Assembly (NCBI GenBank): GCA_944321495.1
Contig: CALULP010000032.1
Location: 1 to 48,980 of the forward strand
Reading direction: 5' to 3'
Source of the DNA: an uncultured Bacteroides sp.
GTDB taxonomy: Bacteria; Bacteroidota; Bacteroidia; Bacteroidales; Bacteroidaceae
Length of the DNA stretch: 48,980 bases
Shown here: one piece after another, positions 28,521 through 37,797 of the stretch
Layout: each line of letters begins with the position of its first letter
Position numbering within the stretch: the first letter of the stretch is position 1
The notes under the pieces: model-generated
Told to the model about the DNA's origin: nothing
Seen by the model: only the letters and a program-made list of their open reading frames with translations
The model's database searches: none
Position numbers and translations under genes: made by a program

Positions 28521-28531
28521 TATTCCCGGCC
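28504..28531 (+). terminator. Terminator hairpin of susCD operon 3
   Basis: GGCCGGGGATA (28504-28514) pairs with TATTCCCGGCC (28521-28531) with one mismatch around a 6-base loop, followed by the T-rich TTTCTTTATT. It lies 37 bases after the lipoprotein stop codon. Confidence 0.75.
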
Positions 28532-28740
28532 TTTCTTTATTGGGCGGATGTCCGCATCCTGCAAACGGGGGCGGGGACAGAGGGATACAGTTTTCTTATT
28601 GCCAGAGAGGTTACATGGAAAAGTAGTACATCGGAATGTATTCCTTTTGCAATCCTGTTGTAATGGCATATCCCTTCCTTTGCATGATGAAAAAACAAAA
28701 ATGGATATTTTTTATGGAATGCAAAGGAACAATTCATGGA

Positions 28741-30165
28741 ATGAAATGGGCGTTGCTTGGTGTTGTGCTGTGTTGCACCAGCTTGGATGGCATTGCCCAA
28801 AATGTGCTGAGTTTTGAAGGTAAAGTGGCCGATAAAAGCGGAAAGGGAATTGCGGGAGTAGTGGTGAACGACGGGTTTAACTTTACGCAGACGGACGGAC
28901 AGGGCAGGTGGTCGTTGGCCTCGGATACTACGCGCAGCAAATTTGTGAGCATCTCCACGCCTGCTACCTATGTCTTGTCGCAAAGGGAAGGGCTTGCCGG
29001 TGGCTTTTACGTTCCGGTAAATGCGTTGGCAAAGGCCGGTGGCAGGCATGATTTTATATTGGAACCGCGTAAACAAGTTTCAGACAGGTTTTACTACATA
29101 GCCATTTCCGACCCGCAGGTGCGCAATGAGCACGACATGAAACGCTGGCGGCAGGAAACGGTGCCCGACATCAAGGAAACCATCGACTCGCTGAAAGCCA
29201 CGCGCGAAGTAGTGGGTATGACATTGGGCGACTTGGTGTATGACAACATGGATTTGTGGGAAGAATATAAGGCTTCGGTGAAGAATACCGGTGCGACTTT
29301 CTTTCAGTGCATTGGCAACCATGACTTCGACCAGCGTTATCAAGACCTGCATAACATGGAGGCGGGTACGCCGGTATATGGTGAAATGATGTATCACCGT
29401 CATTTCGGCCCGACCGATTATTCGTTTAACATAGGCAAGGCACACGTAGTAACGATGAAGAACCTGAACTATGTGGGACACCGGAGGTATATTGAATGCA
29501 TGACGGGTGACCAGTTGGCTTGGCTGGAAAAAGATTTGAGCTATGTGCCCAAGGGCAGTCTGGTGATATTGAACATGCATGCGGCGGCTTGGAACCGCGT
29601 GCCTACGGGCAATAACATACGCAATGCCGAGGATTTGAAGGAGGTATTAAAGGATTATAACGTGCATGTATTTTGCGGACATACGCACTTTTTGCAGAAC
29701 AACGAGGTGGCTCCCAACCTTTACGAGCACAATGTCGGCGCAGCTTGTGGCTCGTGGTGGGCCGGCTGGATTAACCAATGCGGCGCCCCGAATGGCTACA
29801 TGGTGGTAGACGTGGATGGCAACCGGTTGAAGTGGCGTTACAAGGCTACGCGCCGCGATTTTTCTTATCAGTTCCGTCTGTATGGGAAAGGGGAGTTCGC
29901 CGGCCAAAGCAGTTTTGTCGTGGCCAATGTATGGGATTGGGACAGTGCCTGGCGTGTGGTTTGGTATCAAGACGGGAAGCTGATGGGCGACATGGAGCAG
30001 TTTGTGGATGTCGATGCCGAACGTTTAGCCGAGGCCGGTGAACGTGCGCGGGCTGTCCGTACTGCACACCTGTTTCGTGCCATGCCTGCCGATGGCACCA
30101 AGGAAATCAGGGTGGAAGTGACCAACCGTTTCGGTCAGGTGTCTGTACAGACTATCAGACTTTAA
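28741..30165 (+). CDS. Secreted calcineurin-like metallophosphoesterase
   Basis: This protein of about 474 residues has a signal peptide (MKWALLGVVLCCTSLDGIAQ), an N-terminal beta-sandwich like MetallophosN domains (NVLSFEGKVADKSGKGIAGV) and a calcineurin-like phosphoesterase core. The dimetal motifs are all visible: DPQ, GDLVYDN, GNHDFDQ, NMHAAAW and GHTH. A C-terminal domain resembling MetallophosC follows (YLFG-like YQFRLYGKGE through VRTAHLFRAMPADGTKEIRV). In-frame ATGs also exist at 28684, 28687, 28714 and 28732; I chose 28741 because it gives a clean signal peptide. It probably hydrolyses a phosphomonoester or diester outside the cytoplasm. It has its own promoter but directly follows operon 3, so a link to that ligand is possible, not shown. 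Confidence 0.85.
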   Translation: MKWALLGVVLCCTSLDGIAQNVLSFEGKVADKSGKGIAGVVVNDGFNFTQTDGQGRWSLASDTTRSKFVSISTPATYVLSQREGLAGGFYVPVNALAKAGGRHDFILEPRKQVSDRFYYIAISDPQVRNEHDMKRWRQETVPDIKETIDSLKATREVVGMTLGDLVYDNMDLWEEYKASVKNTGATFFQCIGNHDFDQRYQDLHNMEAGTPVYGEMMYHRHFGPTDYSFNIGKAHVVTMKNLNYVGHRRYIECMTGDQLAWLEKDLSYVPKGSLVILNMHAAAWNRVPTGNNIRNAEDLKEVLKDYNVHVFCGHTHFLQNNEVAPNLYEHNVGAACGSWWAGWINQCGAPNGYMVVDVDGNRLKWRYKATRRDFSYQFRLYGKGEFAGQSSFVVANVWDWDSAWRVVWYQDGKLMGDMEQFVDVDAERLAEAGERARAVRTAHLFRAMPADGTKEIRVEVTNRFGQVSVQTIRL

Positions 30166-30240
30166 GGGTGCTTATACCATTTTAATATAAGGGTTCACTC
30201 TTGCTGCCCGTGAAATCTGTTTGTTTTCTTTTCCCTTTGG

Positions 30241-30276
30241 AAACGTTTGCCCGATACTGTCGGAGCAAACGTTTTG
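30241..30276 (+). terminator. Terminator after the phosphoesterase gene
   Basis: AAACGTTTGC (30241-30250) pairs with GCAAACGTTT (30265-30274). Inside it, CCGA pairs with TCGG around a 5-base loop with one bulged base. TTTTGTCGTT follows. The end overlaps the -33 element of the next promoter. Confidence 0.8.
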
Positions 30277-30303
30277 TCGTTATTGGAATTTGTCCTATCT
30301 TTG
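30273..30303 (+). promoter_or_regulatory. Promoter for hflX
   Basis: TTTG (30273-30276), a 19-base spacer and TATCTTTG (30296-30303) are a perfect match to the Bacteroides consensus. The transcript would carry a leader of about 120 bases that includes the inverted-repeat element at 30322-30408. Confidence 0.8.
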
Positions 30304-30321
30304 TTTTCGCAAATTTAAATT

Positions 30322-30408
30322 AGTGGTTAGCGTTTAGGGATGAGTGATTAATACGCTCTCTTCAGTTACCATAGCACATTAATCACTAAACACTAAGCAC
30401 TAAACACT
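30322..30408. repeat. Intergenic inverted repeat of TTAGTGN heptamers, copy 1
   Basis: The left arm (30322-30352) and right arm (30378-30408) are imperfect inverted copies of about 31 bases made of seven-base units close to TTAGTGA or its complement. The element lies in the hflX leader region. Related elements occur at 31683-31751 and 40832-40951. Confidence 0.8.
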
Positions 30409-30428
30409 ATATATAGATTATCGTTGAT

Positions 30429-31685
30429 ATGGCAATGAAAGAATTTGTGATTTCTGAAGTAAAGGTCGAGACTGCGGTATTGGTGGGATTGGTAACTAAA
30501 ACCCAGGACGAGCGCAAGACCAACGAATATCTGGATGAACTGGCTTTTCTGGCTGAGACAGCCGGGGCGGAGGTGGTGAAGCGTTTTACGCAGAAGTTGG
30601 ACCAGGCAAACTCGGTGACCTATGTGGGCAAAGGCAAACTGGACGAAATCAAGCAATATATCAAAGATGAGGAAGAGGCGGAACGGGAAATCGGAATGGT
30701 GATTTTCGACGATGAACTGTCTGCCAAGCAAATACGTAACATCGAAGGCGAACTGAAGGTCAAGATACTGGACCGCACATCGCTTATCCTTGACATCTTT
30801 GCCATGCGGGCGCAGACCGCCAATGCCAAGACGCAAGTGGAACTGGCGCAATATAAATACATGCTGCCGCGCCTGCAACGCTTGTGGACGCACTTGGAAC
30901 GCCAGGGAGGCGGCTCGGGCGCGGGCGGCGGCAAAGGTTCCGTGGGCTTGCGTGGTCCGGGCGAGACGCAGTTGGAGATGGACCGCCGTATCATCTTGAA
31001 CCGCATGTCGCTGCTGAAGGAACGCCTGGCGGAGATTGACAAGCAGAAAAACACGCAACGCAAGAACCGCGGCAGGCTGATCCGCGTGGCGCTGGTGGGA
31101 TATACCAATGTGGGCAAATCCACGTTGATGAACCTGCTGGCCAAGAGCGAAGTCTTTGCCGAAAACAAACTGTTTGCCACGCTGGATACTACCGTGCGCA
31201 AGGTCATCATTGAGAACCTGCCGTTCCTGTTGAGTGACACCGTGGGCTTCATACGCAAGTTGCCCACCGACTTGGTGGATTCGTTCAAATCGACCCTCGA
31301 CGAAGTGCGTGAGGCCGACCTGCTCTTGCATGTGGTGGACATCTCGCACCCCGATTTTGAGGAACAGATTGACGTGGTGAACAAGACCTTGGCGGACATC
31401 GGCGCCGCCGGAAAGCCCATGATGATTGTGTTCAACAAGATAGACGCTTATACTTATATACAAAAAGACGAAGACGACCTTACCCCCCGAACCAAAGAAA
31501 ACTTAACACTGGAAGAGCTGATGAGGACGTGGATGGCGAAACTGGAAGACAACTGTATCTTTATTTCGGCCCGCGAGCGGACGAATATGGAGGAGTTGAA
31601 GCGTGCCGTGTACCGACAGGTGAAAACATTGCACGTGCAGAAGTACCCGTACAACGATTTTCTCTATCAGAAGTACGAAGATTAG
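30429..31685 (+). CDS. hflX: GTPase HflX
   Basis: This 418-residue ribosome-associated GTPase is a known splitting or rescue factor for stalled ribosomes. The N-terminal HflX domain (GKGKLDEIKQ, IFDDELSAKQIRNIE) and glycine-rich linker (QGGGSGAGGGKGS, then GPGETQLEMDRR) precede the G domain. That domain has G1 GYTNVGKST (about residue 224), G3 DTVGFIRKLP and G4 NKID. The length and order are normal. It has its own consensus promoter. The TAG stop codon is formed by the first bases of the following TTAGTGN repeat element. Confidence 0.96.
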   Translation: MAMKEFVISEVKVETAVLVGLVTKTQDERKTNEYLDELAFLAETAGAEVVKRFTQKLDQANSVTYVGKGKLDEIKQYIKDEEEAEREIGMVIFDDELSAKQIRNIEGELKVKILDRTSLILDIFAMRAQTANAKTQVELAQYKYMLPRLQRLWTHLERQGGGSGAGGGKGSVGLRGPGETQLEMDRRIILNRMSLLKERLAEIDKQKNTQRKNRGRLIRVALVGYTNVGKSTLMNLLAKSEVFAENKLFATLDTTVRKVIIENLPFLLSDTVGFIRKLPTDLVDSFKSTLDEVREADLLLHVVDISHPDFEEQIDVVNKTLADIGAAGKPMMIVFNKIDAYTYIQKDEDDLTPRTKENLTLEELMRTWMAKLEDNCIFISARERTNMEELKRAVYRQVKTLHVQKYPYNDFLYQKYED

Positions 31686-31751
31686 TGGTTAGGGATTAGT
31701 GATTAGCGATTAATAATAGTTAGCGCGTACTAATCACTAATCACTAACCGC
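31683..31751. repeat. Intergenic inverted repeat of TTAGTGN heptamers, copy 2
   Basis: TAGTGGTTAGGGATTAGTGA-type units on the left (31684-31706) are mirrored by a complementary arm at 31729-31751, a stem of about 23 bp with two mismatches. It fills nearly the whole gap between hflX and the DUF4954 gene and supplies the hflX stop codon. Confidence 0.82.
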
Positions 31752-31766
31752 TGCAAAGTTATTATC

Positions 31767-33752
31767 ATGGTTTACAGGAAATTGACGGAAGAAGAAATCA
31801 ACCGCCTGAAAAGCCAGTCGTGCTTGGCGGATGACTGGGGACAGGTTGAAGTGGCCGAGGACTTCTCGACCGAGTATGTGCATCACACCCGCTTTTCGGG
31901 AAAAGTACGGCTGGGTGTGTTTCAAAAAGAGTTTATGTTGCCGGGCGGCATCGGCAAGCATTCGGGACTGCGGCATGTGACGCTCCACAACGTGACGGTA
32001 GGCAACAACTGCTGCATTGAAAACATCCAGAACTATATTGCTAATTACGAGATAGGCGAGGATACGTTTATCGACAATGTGGACATCCTGCTGGTGGACG
32101 GCCAGTCGGAGTTTGGCAACGGTGTGGAAGTTTCCGTGCTGAACGAGATGGGCGGGCGCGAGGTGCCTATCAGCAACAAACTGTCTGCCCACTTGGCGTA
32201 CATCATGGCCTTGTACCGCCACCGGCCGGAGCTGGTGGCCCGCATCCGTGAGCTTACCGGTTTTTATGCGAAGAAGCATGCTTCTACAGTAGGGACGATA
32301 GGCAGCCATGTCATGATTCTCAATACGGGTTCCATCAAGAACGTCAGGATAGGGGATTATTGCCACATCTGCGGGGCGGGACGGCTCTGTAACGGCAGCA
32401 TCAACAGTAACGAGAAGGCTCCCGTGCACATCGGGCACGGGGTGATTTGCGACGATTTTATCATCTCCAGCGGTTCGCACGTGGACGACGGGGCGATGCT
32501 GAGCCGTTGTTTCGTAGGCCAGGCGTGCAAGCTGGGGCACAACTATTCGGCAAGTGATTCCTTGTTTTTCAGCAATTGCCAGGGTGAGAACGGCGAGGCG
32601 TGCGCCATCTTTGCCGGGCCGTTTACTGTGACCCACCATAAGTCGACGCTGCTCATCGCCGGCATGTTTTCGTTTATGAATGCGGGTTCGGGTTCCAACC
32701 AGAGCAACCACATGTACAAGCTGGGACCTATCCATCAGGGCACCTTGGAACGTGGGGCAAAGACTACTTCCGATTCTTACATCTTGTGGCCGTCGAGGGT
32801 AGGGGCGTTCTCGCTGGTAATGGGGCGGCATGTCACCCATTCGGATACTTCCAACTTGCCTTTCTCTTACCTGATAGAGCAGAACAACACGACCTACTTG
32901 GCGCCCGGCGTGAACCTGCGCAGCGTGGGGACTATCCGCGACGCGCAAAAGTGGCCCAAGCGCGACGGACGTACCGACCCGGACAAGCTGGACTACATCA
33001 ACTACAACCTGTTGAGCCCTTATACGGTGCAGAAGATGTTCAAGGGACGGGAGATTCTGGAAAACCTGCGGCAGGCAAGCGGCGAGCTGTCGGACATCTA
33101 TTCGTTCCACAGCGCCAAGATACGTAATTCGGCGCTGGTGAAAGGCTTGCGTTTTTACGAGATAGCCATCCATAAGTTCTTGGGCAACTCCGTCATCAAG
33201 CGGCTGGAAGGAATGGCTTTCCGCACCAATGAGGAGATTCGCGCACGCCTGAAACCCGGCACGTCTATCGGTAGCGGCGAGTGGGTGGATATCTCCGGAC
33301 TGATTGCCCCCAAGAGCGAAGTAGACAAGTTGATGGATGCCATCGAACAGGGCACGGTGAACCGTTTGGGCGCCATCAATGCCGAGTTCGGGCGTATGCA
33401 TGCCAATTATTATACCTATGAATGGACGTGGGCCTATGAGAAACTGGAGGAGTTTTATGGCATCGACCCGCAGCAGATAACCGCCGCCGATGTCATTCGC
33501 ATCGTGGAAAGATGGAAAGAATCCGTAGTAGGCCTGGATCGCATGGTGTATGAAGATGCAAAGAAGGAGTTTTCCCTGGCATCCATGACGGGCTTCGGTG
33601 CCGACGGTTCGCGCCTGGAAAAGGAACTGGACTTCGAGCAGGTGCGTGGCGACTTTGAGAGCAACCCGTTTGTCACGGCGGTATTGAAGCACATCGAAGT
33701 AAAGACCGAACTGGGCAATGAGCTGATTGCACGGATGAATCAAGTTAAATAG
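31767..33752 (+). CDS. DUF4954 family protein, left-handed beta-helix
   Basis: This 661-residue protein matches the Bacteroidetes DUF4954 family. Residues about 60-330 contain hexapeptide-type beta-helix repeats (LHNVTVGNNCCIENIQNYIA, VRIGDYCHICGAGRL, VHIGHGVICDDFIISSGSHV, AMLSRCFVGQACKLG), like sugar-nucleotide transferases. The C-terminal third is helical (MVYEDAKKEFSLASMTGFGA). No signal peptide is present, so it is cytosolic. The family is often described as related to nucleotidyl- or acyltransferases, but its reaction is not established. The last codons overlap the first unit of a 22-bp repeat array. Confidence 0.85.
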   Translation: MVYRKLTEEEINRLKSQSCLADDWGQVEVAEDFSTEYVHHTRFSGKVRLGVFQKEFMLPGGIGKHSGLRHVTLHNVTVGNNCCIENIQNYIANYEIGEDTFIDNVDILLVDGQSEFGNGVEVSVLNEMGGREVPISNKLSAHLAYIMALYRHRPELVARIRELTGFYAKKHASTVGTIGSHVMILNTGSIKNVRIGDYCHICGAGRLCNGSINSNEKAPVHIGHGVICDDFIISSGSHVDDGAMLSRCFVGQACKLGHNYSASDSLFFSNCQGENGEACAIFAGPFTVTHHKSTLLIAGMFSFMNAGSGSNQSNHMYKLGPIHQGTLERGAKTTSDSYILWPSRVGAFSLVMGRHVTHSDTSNLPFSYLIEQNNTTYLAPGVNLRSVGTIRDAQKWPKRDGRTDPDKLDYINYNLLSPYTVQKMFKGREILENLRQASGELSDIYSFHSAKIRNSALVKGLRFYEIAIHKFLGNSVIKRLEGMAFRTNEEIRARLKPGTSIGSGEWVDISGLIAPKSEVDKLMDAIEQGTVNRLGAINAEFGRMHANYYTYEWTWAYEKLEEFYGIDPQQITAADVIRIVERWKESVVGLDRMVYEDAKKEFSLASMTGFGADGSRLEKELDFEQVRGDFESNPFVTAVLKHIEVKTELGNELIARMNQVK

Positions 33753-33828
33753 CCGGGCTAATCAAGTTGAATAGATGAGCTAATCAATAAGGATAGGCGG
33801 GGTAATCAAGTTAACTGTTTTTGAAAAT
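33738..33828 (+). repeat. Four units of a 22-bp-period CAAGTT repeat
   Basis: Units start at 33741, 33763, 33785 and 33807 with CAAGTT (the third reads CAATAA), and each is preceded by AAT. Downstream of the hexamer, units one to three share AATAG- or GATAG-like and G-rich positions. The first unit supplies the end of the DUF4954 gene, and the array ends about 35 bp before the fumarase -7 box. The same period and hexamer occur at 8833-8898. Confidence 0.78.
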
Positions 33829-33862
33829 CCTGTTATTGAATCGTTTTTTCGAGAATACTTCT

Positions 33863-33870
33863 TACCTTTG
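33863..33870 (+). promoter_or_regulatory. Predicted -7 element of the fumarase promoter
   Basis: TACCTTTG fits TAnnTTTG and lies 33 bases before the fumarase ATG. No matching TTTG is present at the usual -33 distance; the T-rich stretch at 33844-33849 is the nearest candidate. Confidence 0.6.
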
Positions 33871-33903
33871 CCTTAGATTTAACCAATTAATCAACGAGTA
33901 ATT

Positions 33904-35544
33904 ATGGCAACACCAGAATTCAAGTATGCACCCATGTTCCAGTTGGGTAAGGATGACACGGAGTATTACCTCCTGAGCAAGGACGGCGTGTCGGTGAGCG
34001 AGTTTGAGGGGAAACCCATCCTGAAGGTCAGCCCCGAGGCATTGACGATGTTGGCAAATGCGGCGTTCCGCGATGTCAACTTCCTGCTGCGCCGTAGCCA
34101 CAACGAGCAGGTAGCTAAGATATTGACCGACCCCGAAGCCAGCGACAACGACAAGTATGTAGCGCTGACTTTCCTGCGCAATGCCGAAGTGGCAAGCAAA
34201 GGACAACTGCCTTTCTGCCAGGATACGGGTACCGCCATCATCCACGGAGAGAAAGGCCAGCAGGTGTGGACCGGTTTCTGCGACGAAGAAGCCCTCTCGC
34301 TGGGTGTGTACAAGACGTACACCGAGGAGAACCTGCGCTACTCGCAGAACGCCCCGCTTACCATGTACGACGAGGTGAACACGCGCTGCAACCTGCCTGC
34401 GCAGATTGACATTGAAGCCACGGAAGGTGACGAATACAAGTTCCTTTGCGTGGTGAAAGGCGGCGGCTCGGCCAATAAGACTTACTTCTATCAAGAGACG
34501 AAAGCCCGTATTCAGAACCCCGGCACATTGGTGCCTTTCCTCGTAGAGAAGATGAAGACGCTGGGCACGGCAGCTTGTCCGCCCTACCACATTGCTTTCG
34601 TCATTGGCGGTACGTCGGCTGAAAAGAACCTGCTGACTGTGAAACTTGCCTCCACCCACTACTACGATAACCTGCCTACTACGGGCGACGAGACGGGGCG
34701 TGCTTTCCGCGACATTGAGCTTGAAAAAGAACTCCTGGCCGAAGCACACCGCATCGGCTTGGGCGCACAGTTTGGCGGAAAATACTTTGCGCACGACATC
34801 CGTGTCATCCGTCTGCCGCGCCACGGCGCATCGTGCCCCATTGGTCTGGGCGTATCTTGCTCGGCCGACCGCAACATCAAAGCAAAGATCAACAAGGACG
34901 GCATCTGGATAGAGAAGCTTGATGACAATCCCGCTACCCTTATACCTGAAGCACTTCGTCAGGCAGGCGAAGGCGATGCCGTGCGTATCGACCTCAACCA
35001 GCCCATGAGCGAGATTTGCAAGATTCTTTCGCAGTATCCCGTGGCTACCCGTGTCAGCCTGAACGGTACCATCATCGTGGCCAGGGACATTGCCCATGCC
35101 AAGCTGAAAGCACGTTTGGACGCCGGCGAGGATTTGCCGCAGTATTTCAAAGACCATCCCGTGCTCTATGCCGGCCCGGCCAAGACACCTCAAGGCATGC
35201 CTTGCGGCTCTATGGGACCGACGACAGCCAACCGCATGGACCCCTATGTGGATGAGTTCCAAGACCACGGCGGCTCGATGGTGATGATTGCCAAAGGCAA
35301 CCGCACACAGGTAGTTACCGATGCCTGCAAGAAGCACGGCGGTTTCTACTTGGGCAGCATCGGAGGCCCGGCAGCCGTCCTTTCGATGAACAGCATCAAG
35401 AGCATCGAGTGCGTGGAATATCCCGAACTGGGCATGGAAGCCATCTGGAAAATCCAGGTTGTAGACTTCCCCGCTTTCATCCTGATAGATGACAAGGGCA
35501 ACGACTTCTTCCAGCAACTCAAGCCCTGGAACTGCAAGCGTTGA
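33904..35544 (+). CDS. Class I fumarate hydratase (iron-sulfur)
   Basis: This 546-residue enzyme interconverts fumarate and malate, a key step in the reductive branch to succinate in Bacteroides. The [4Fe-4S] cysteines line up with those of E. coli FumA: Cys105 (PFCQDTGT), Cys225 (TAACPPYHI) and Cys319 (GVSCSADRN). Substrate-site motifs [28 protein letters not shown] and [12 protein letters not shown] are visible. The length and the alpha and beta domain order match the fused class I form. It is a single-gene unit with its own -7 box and terminator. Confidence 0.96.
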   Translation: MATPEFKYAPMFQLGKDDTEYYLLSKDGVSVSEFEGKPILKVSPEALTMLANAAFRDVNFLLRRSHNEQVAKILTDPEASDNDKYVALTFLRNAEVASKGQLPFCQDTGTAIIHGEKGQQVWTGFCDEEALSLGVYKTYTEENLRYSQNAPLTMYDEVNTRCNLPAQIDIEATEGDEYKFLCVVKGGGSANKTYFYQETKARIQNPGTLVPFLVEKMKTLGTAACPPYHIAFVIGGTSAEKNLLTVKLASTHYYDNLPTTGDETGRAFRDIELEKELLAEAHRIGLGAQFGGKYFAHDIRVIRLPRHGASCPIGLGVSCSADRNIKAKINKDGIWIEKLDDNPATLIPEALRQAGEGDAVRIDLNQPMSEICKILSQYPVATRVSLNGTIIVARDIAHAKLKARLDAGEDLPQYFKDHPVLYAGPAKTPQGMPCGSMGPTTANRMDPYVDEFQDHGGSMVMIAKGNRTQVVTDACKKHGGFYLGSIGGPAAVLSMNSIKSIECVEYPELGMEAIWKIQVVDFPAFILIDDKGNDFFQQLKPWNCKR

Positions 35545-35574
35545 TGCCTTTGCAGTCTTTTGAATCCCTATCAG

Positions 35575-35611
35575 AACCGTCCCGTGTGTGAAAACGCGGG
35601 GCGGTTTTTTT
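35575..35611 (+). terminator. Terminator of the fumarase gene
   Basis: AACCGTCCCG pairs with CGGGGCGGTT (one G-T pair) around a loop of about 12 bases and is followed by seven Ts. It lies 30 bases after the fumarase stop codon. Confidence 0.88.
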
Positions 35612-35667
35612 GTATCTTGCCGCGGAAATGCATAACTTCGCTGCCGTGAAACTAATTGATAACGCGT

Positions 35668-36462
35668 ATGGGAATGAGTAAATGGATAGGTGGCGTGCTG
35701 GGCTGGATGGTCGGCGGGCCGCTGGGCGCACTGGCAGGATTTGCCTTGGGCGCGCTGATGGACGGTGGACGACAGGACGACGGCTACCAGGACGAAGCCG
35801 GACCGACGGGCGGTTACGATGCCGGCGACCGTGTGAACCAAGGACAACGGAACAGCTTCCTGTTCAGCATGCTGGCGCTGGCGTCTTACGTCATCAGTGC
35901 CGACGGGCGCATCATGCACAGCGAGATGGAATACGTGCGCCGTTTCCTGCGCACCAACTTCGGTGAAGGCGCCGTGGCGCAAGGCGAACAGATACTGTTG
36001 CGCTTGTTCGATGAGAAGAAACAGATGGAGGCGGCGCGTCCCGGCTCGTTCCGCAACACCATCCGGCAGTGCGGGGCGCAGATTGCAATGAACATGTCCT
36101 ACGAAGAACGCCTGCAACTGCTCAGCTTCCTGTGCGGCATTTCCAAAGCCGACGGACAGGTAAGCCCCGTAGAGGTAGAGGCCTTGAGGGAGATTGCCCT
36201 TGCCATGCAACTGACCGGGCAGGAGGTGGATTCGATGCTCAACCTGGGTTCTACCTCGCTGGAGGGCGCTTATAAGGTGTTGGAAGTTTCGCCCGACGCC
36301 ACAGATGACGAGGTGAAGCGTGCTTACCGCCGCCTGGCCTTGAAGCACCATCCCGACCGCGTGGCGGCGTTGGGCGAGGATGTGCAGAAGGCTGCCGAAG
36401 AGAAGTTCAAGAATATCAACGATGCCTACGAGCGCATCCGCAAGGCGCGCGGCATGAAGTGA
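35668..36462 (+). CDS. TerB-DnaJ co-chaperone-like protein (DjlA type)
   Basis: This protein of about 264 residues begins with a glycine-rich hydrophobic stretch ([20 protein letters not shown]) that may insert in the membrane, as in DjlA. A TerB-like helical domain follows at about 45-170 ([40 protein letters not shown]). The C-terminal J domain has the HPD motif ([14 protein letters not shown]). A role as a membrane-linked DnaK partner is inferred from the domain order. I chose ATG 35668; ATG 35674 is also possible, and the TTG at 35656 is less likely. It converges with the efflux operon, with only 9 bases between the stop codons. Confidence 0.9.
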   Translation: MGMSKWIGGVLGWMVGGPLGALAGFALGALMDGGRQDDGYQDEAGPTGGYDAGDRVNQGQRNSFLFSMLALASYVISADGRIMHSEMEYVRRFLRTNFGEGAVAQGEQILLRLFDEKKQMEAARPGSFRNTIRQCGAQIAMNMSYEERLQLLSFLCGISKADGQVSPVEVEALREIALAMQLTGQEVDSMLNLGSTSLEGAYKVLEVSPDATDDEVKRAYRRLALKHHPDRVAALGEDVQKAAEEKFKNINDAYERIRKARGMK

Positions 36463-36471
36463 GTGAACAGA

Positions 36472-37797
36472 TTATTCCATGTATTCCAGTACCTTCCCGC
36501 TGATTTGCAGGAGGGAGATTTCGCACATCTTGGTGTCATACTGCGCGGAGAGTATGCGTTCTTCGGCATCGAGCAGGCTTTTCTGTGCTTCGCGCATCTC
36601 GATACCGGAGAGGTCGCCCAGCATGTAGCGTTCCATGGCAATCTCGTGGTTGTCGCGCGCGGCGATGACGTTCTGCCGTTCCAGCCCCAGCAGTTCGAGG
36701 TTGTTGCGGTAGGCTTGCCACAGGTTGCTCAGGTCGGCGCGCAAGGTCTGTTCCACCTGTTCGCGTTCCAGCCGTGCGTTCTGTATGGCCAGACTGGCGT
36801 TGCGGCGTTCGCGCCGCCGGTTCCCGTCGAACAGCTTGAAGCCTACCGTTACGCCGAAGTTCAGTCCGAGCGTGCTGCGTCGTGAGTTGGCCCCCATCTC
36901 GTACTTGTTGAGCGAGTAACCGTAGCCCCCGTTCAGGCGGACGTACGGGTAGTCGCGCGAGCACACCTTTTTATAATCCAGCCGTGCGATATTCTGGTTC
37001 TGGATGGCTACCAGCAGCGAGGCGTTGGCTTGCAGGGTGGCATTCCACAGTTCGTCGAAGTCCAGCACCTGGTCTATGTTGATGAGGCTGTCGCGGATGA
37101 TGAAGAACTCGTCCACGTCCTTCTTCGCCATCAGTTCGTTCAGCATGATGCGCGAGGTGTGCAGGGCTTCCTGTTGTTTCATGTACTGGGCGCTGTCGGC
37201 GTTGAAGTCCACCTTTGCCTGCTGGTAGTCCAGGCGCGAGAAGTCGCCGATGTGGAACCTTGCCTCCACGATGCGCAACCGTTCGCGCGAGAGCGACATG
37301 GCGTAACGGAAGTTCTCCAGGCGTATCTTCTGCTGCACGTAGTTGTAATATTCGGCGGCAATGTTGGCCACTAAGTCCTCGATGGCGATGCGGGTATTGG
37401 TCTCGCCCTGGCGTTCCAGTTCTTTGAGTTGCTGGTAGTTGGCGCTGATGTTGAAGCCGTCGAAGATGGTCCAGTTCAGGTCGATGCCAGCGTCGATGGT
37501 TTGGTCCAGCGCGTTGTTCTGGCTGGTGGTAGTGCCCGTGGCGCGGTCTTTCGTGTCGGTACTGTTCAGCGTTCCGCTATATCCTGCCGCAAGGTCGAGG
37601 GTAGGCAGGTAGCCGGCGTTGGCAAGGGTGGAGTTGTTCCGGCTGATGTGCTCCTCGTTGCGGGTGATGCGCAGGGAATAGTTGTTCAGCAGCCCTTGTT
37701 CCAGGCATTCTTTCAGGGTATATACGGGTGGTTGTGCCTGTATGCCTGTGCACAGGCATACGGCGGTTATCAGTAATAGGCAGGTGCGGTGTTTCAT
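36472..37797 (-). CDS. TolC-family outer-membrane efflux protein
   Basis: This 441-residue protein has a signal peptide (CLLLITAVCLCTGIQAQ) and two outer-membrane efflux repeats (YTLKECLEQGLLNNYSLRIT near the start; KKVCSRDYPYVRLNGGYGYS mid-protein) with long coiled-coil helices. It forms the outer-membrane duct of the tripartite pump encoded by this operon. Its ATG overlaps the stop codon of the RND pump gene by four bases, so translation is probably coupled. It is the last gene; no clear terminator is seen before the convergent DnaJ-type gene. Confidence 0.93.
   Translation of the reverse strand: MKHRTCLLLITAVCLCTGIQAQPPVYTLKECLEQGLLNNYSLRITRNEEHISRNNSTLANAGYLPTLDLAAGYSGTLNSTDTKDRATGTTTSQNNALDQTIDAGIDLNWTIFDGFNISANYQQLKELERQGETNTRIAIEDLVANIAAEYYNYVQQKIRLENFRYAMSLSRERLRIVEARFHIGDFSRLDYQQAKVDFNADSAQYMKQQEALHTSRIMLNELMAKKDVDEFFIIRDSLINIDQVLDFDELWNATLQANASLLVAIQNQNIARLDYKKVCSRDYPYVRLNGGYGYSLNKYEMGANSRRSTLGLNFGVTVGFKLFDGNRRRERRNASLAIQNARLEREQVEQTLRADLSNLWQAYRNNLELLGLERQNVIAARDNHEIAMERYMLGDLSGIEMREAQKSLLDAEERILSAQYDTKMCEISLLQISGKVLEYME

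Noticed and set aside
31737..36351. Very long minus-strand open frames opposite the DUF4954 and fumarase genes.
   Set aside because: They are shadows of real genes with consistent family motifs on the plus strand.
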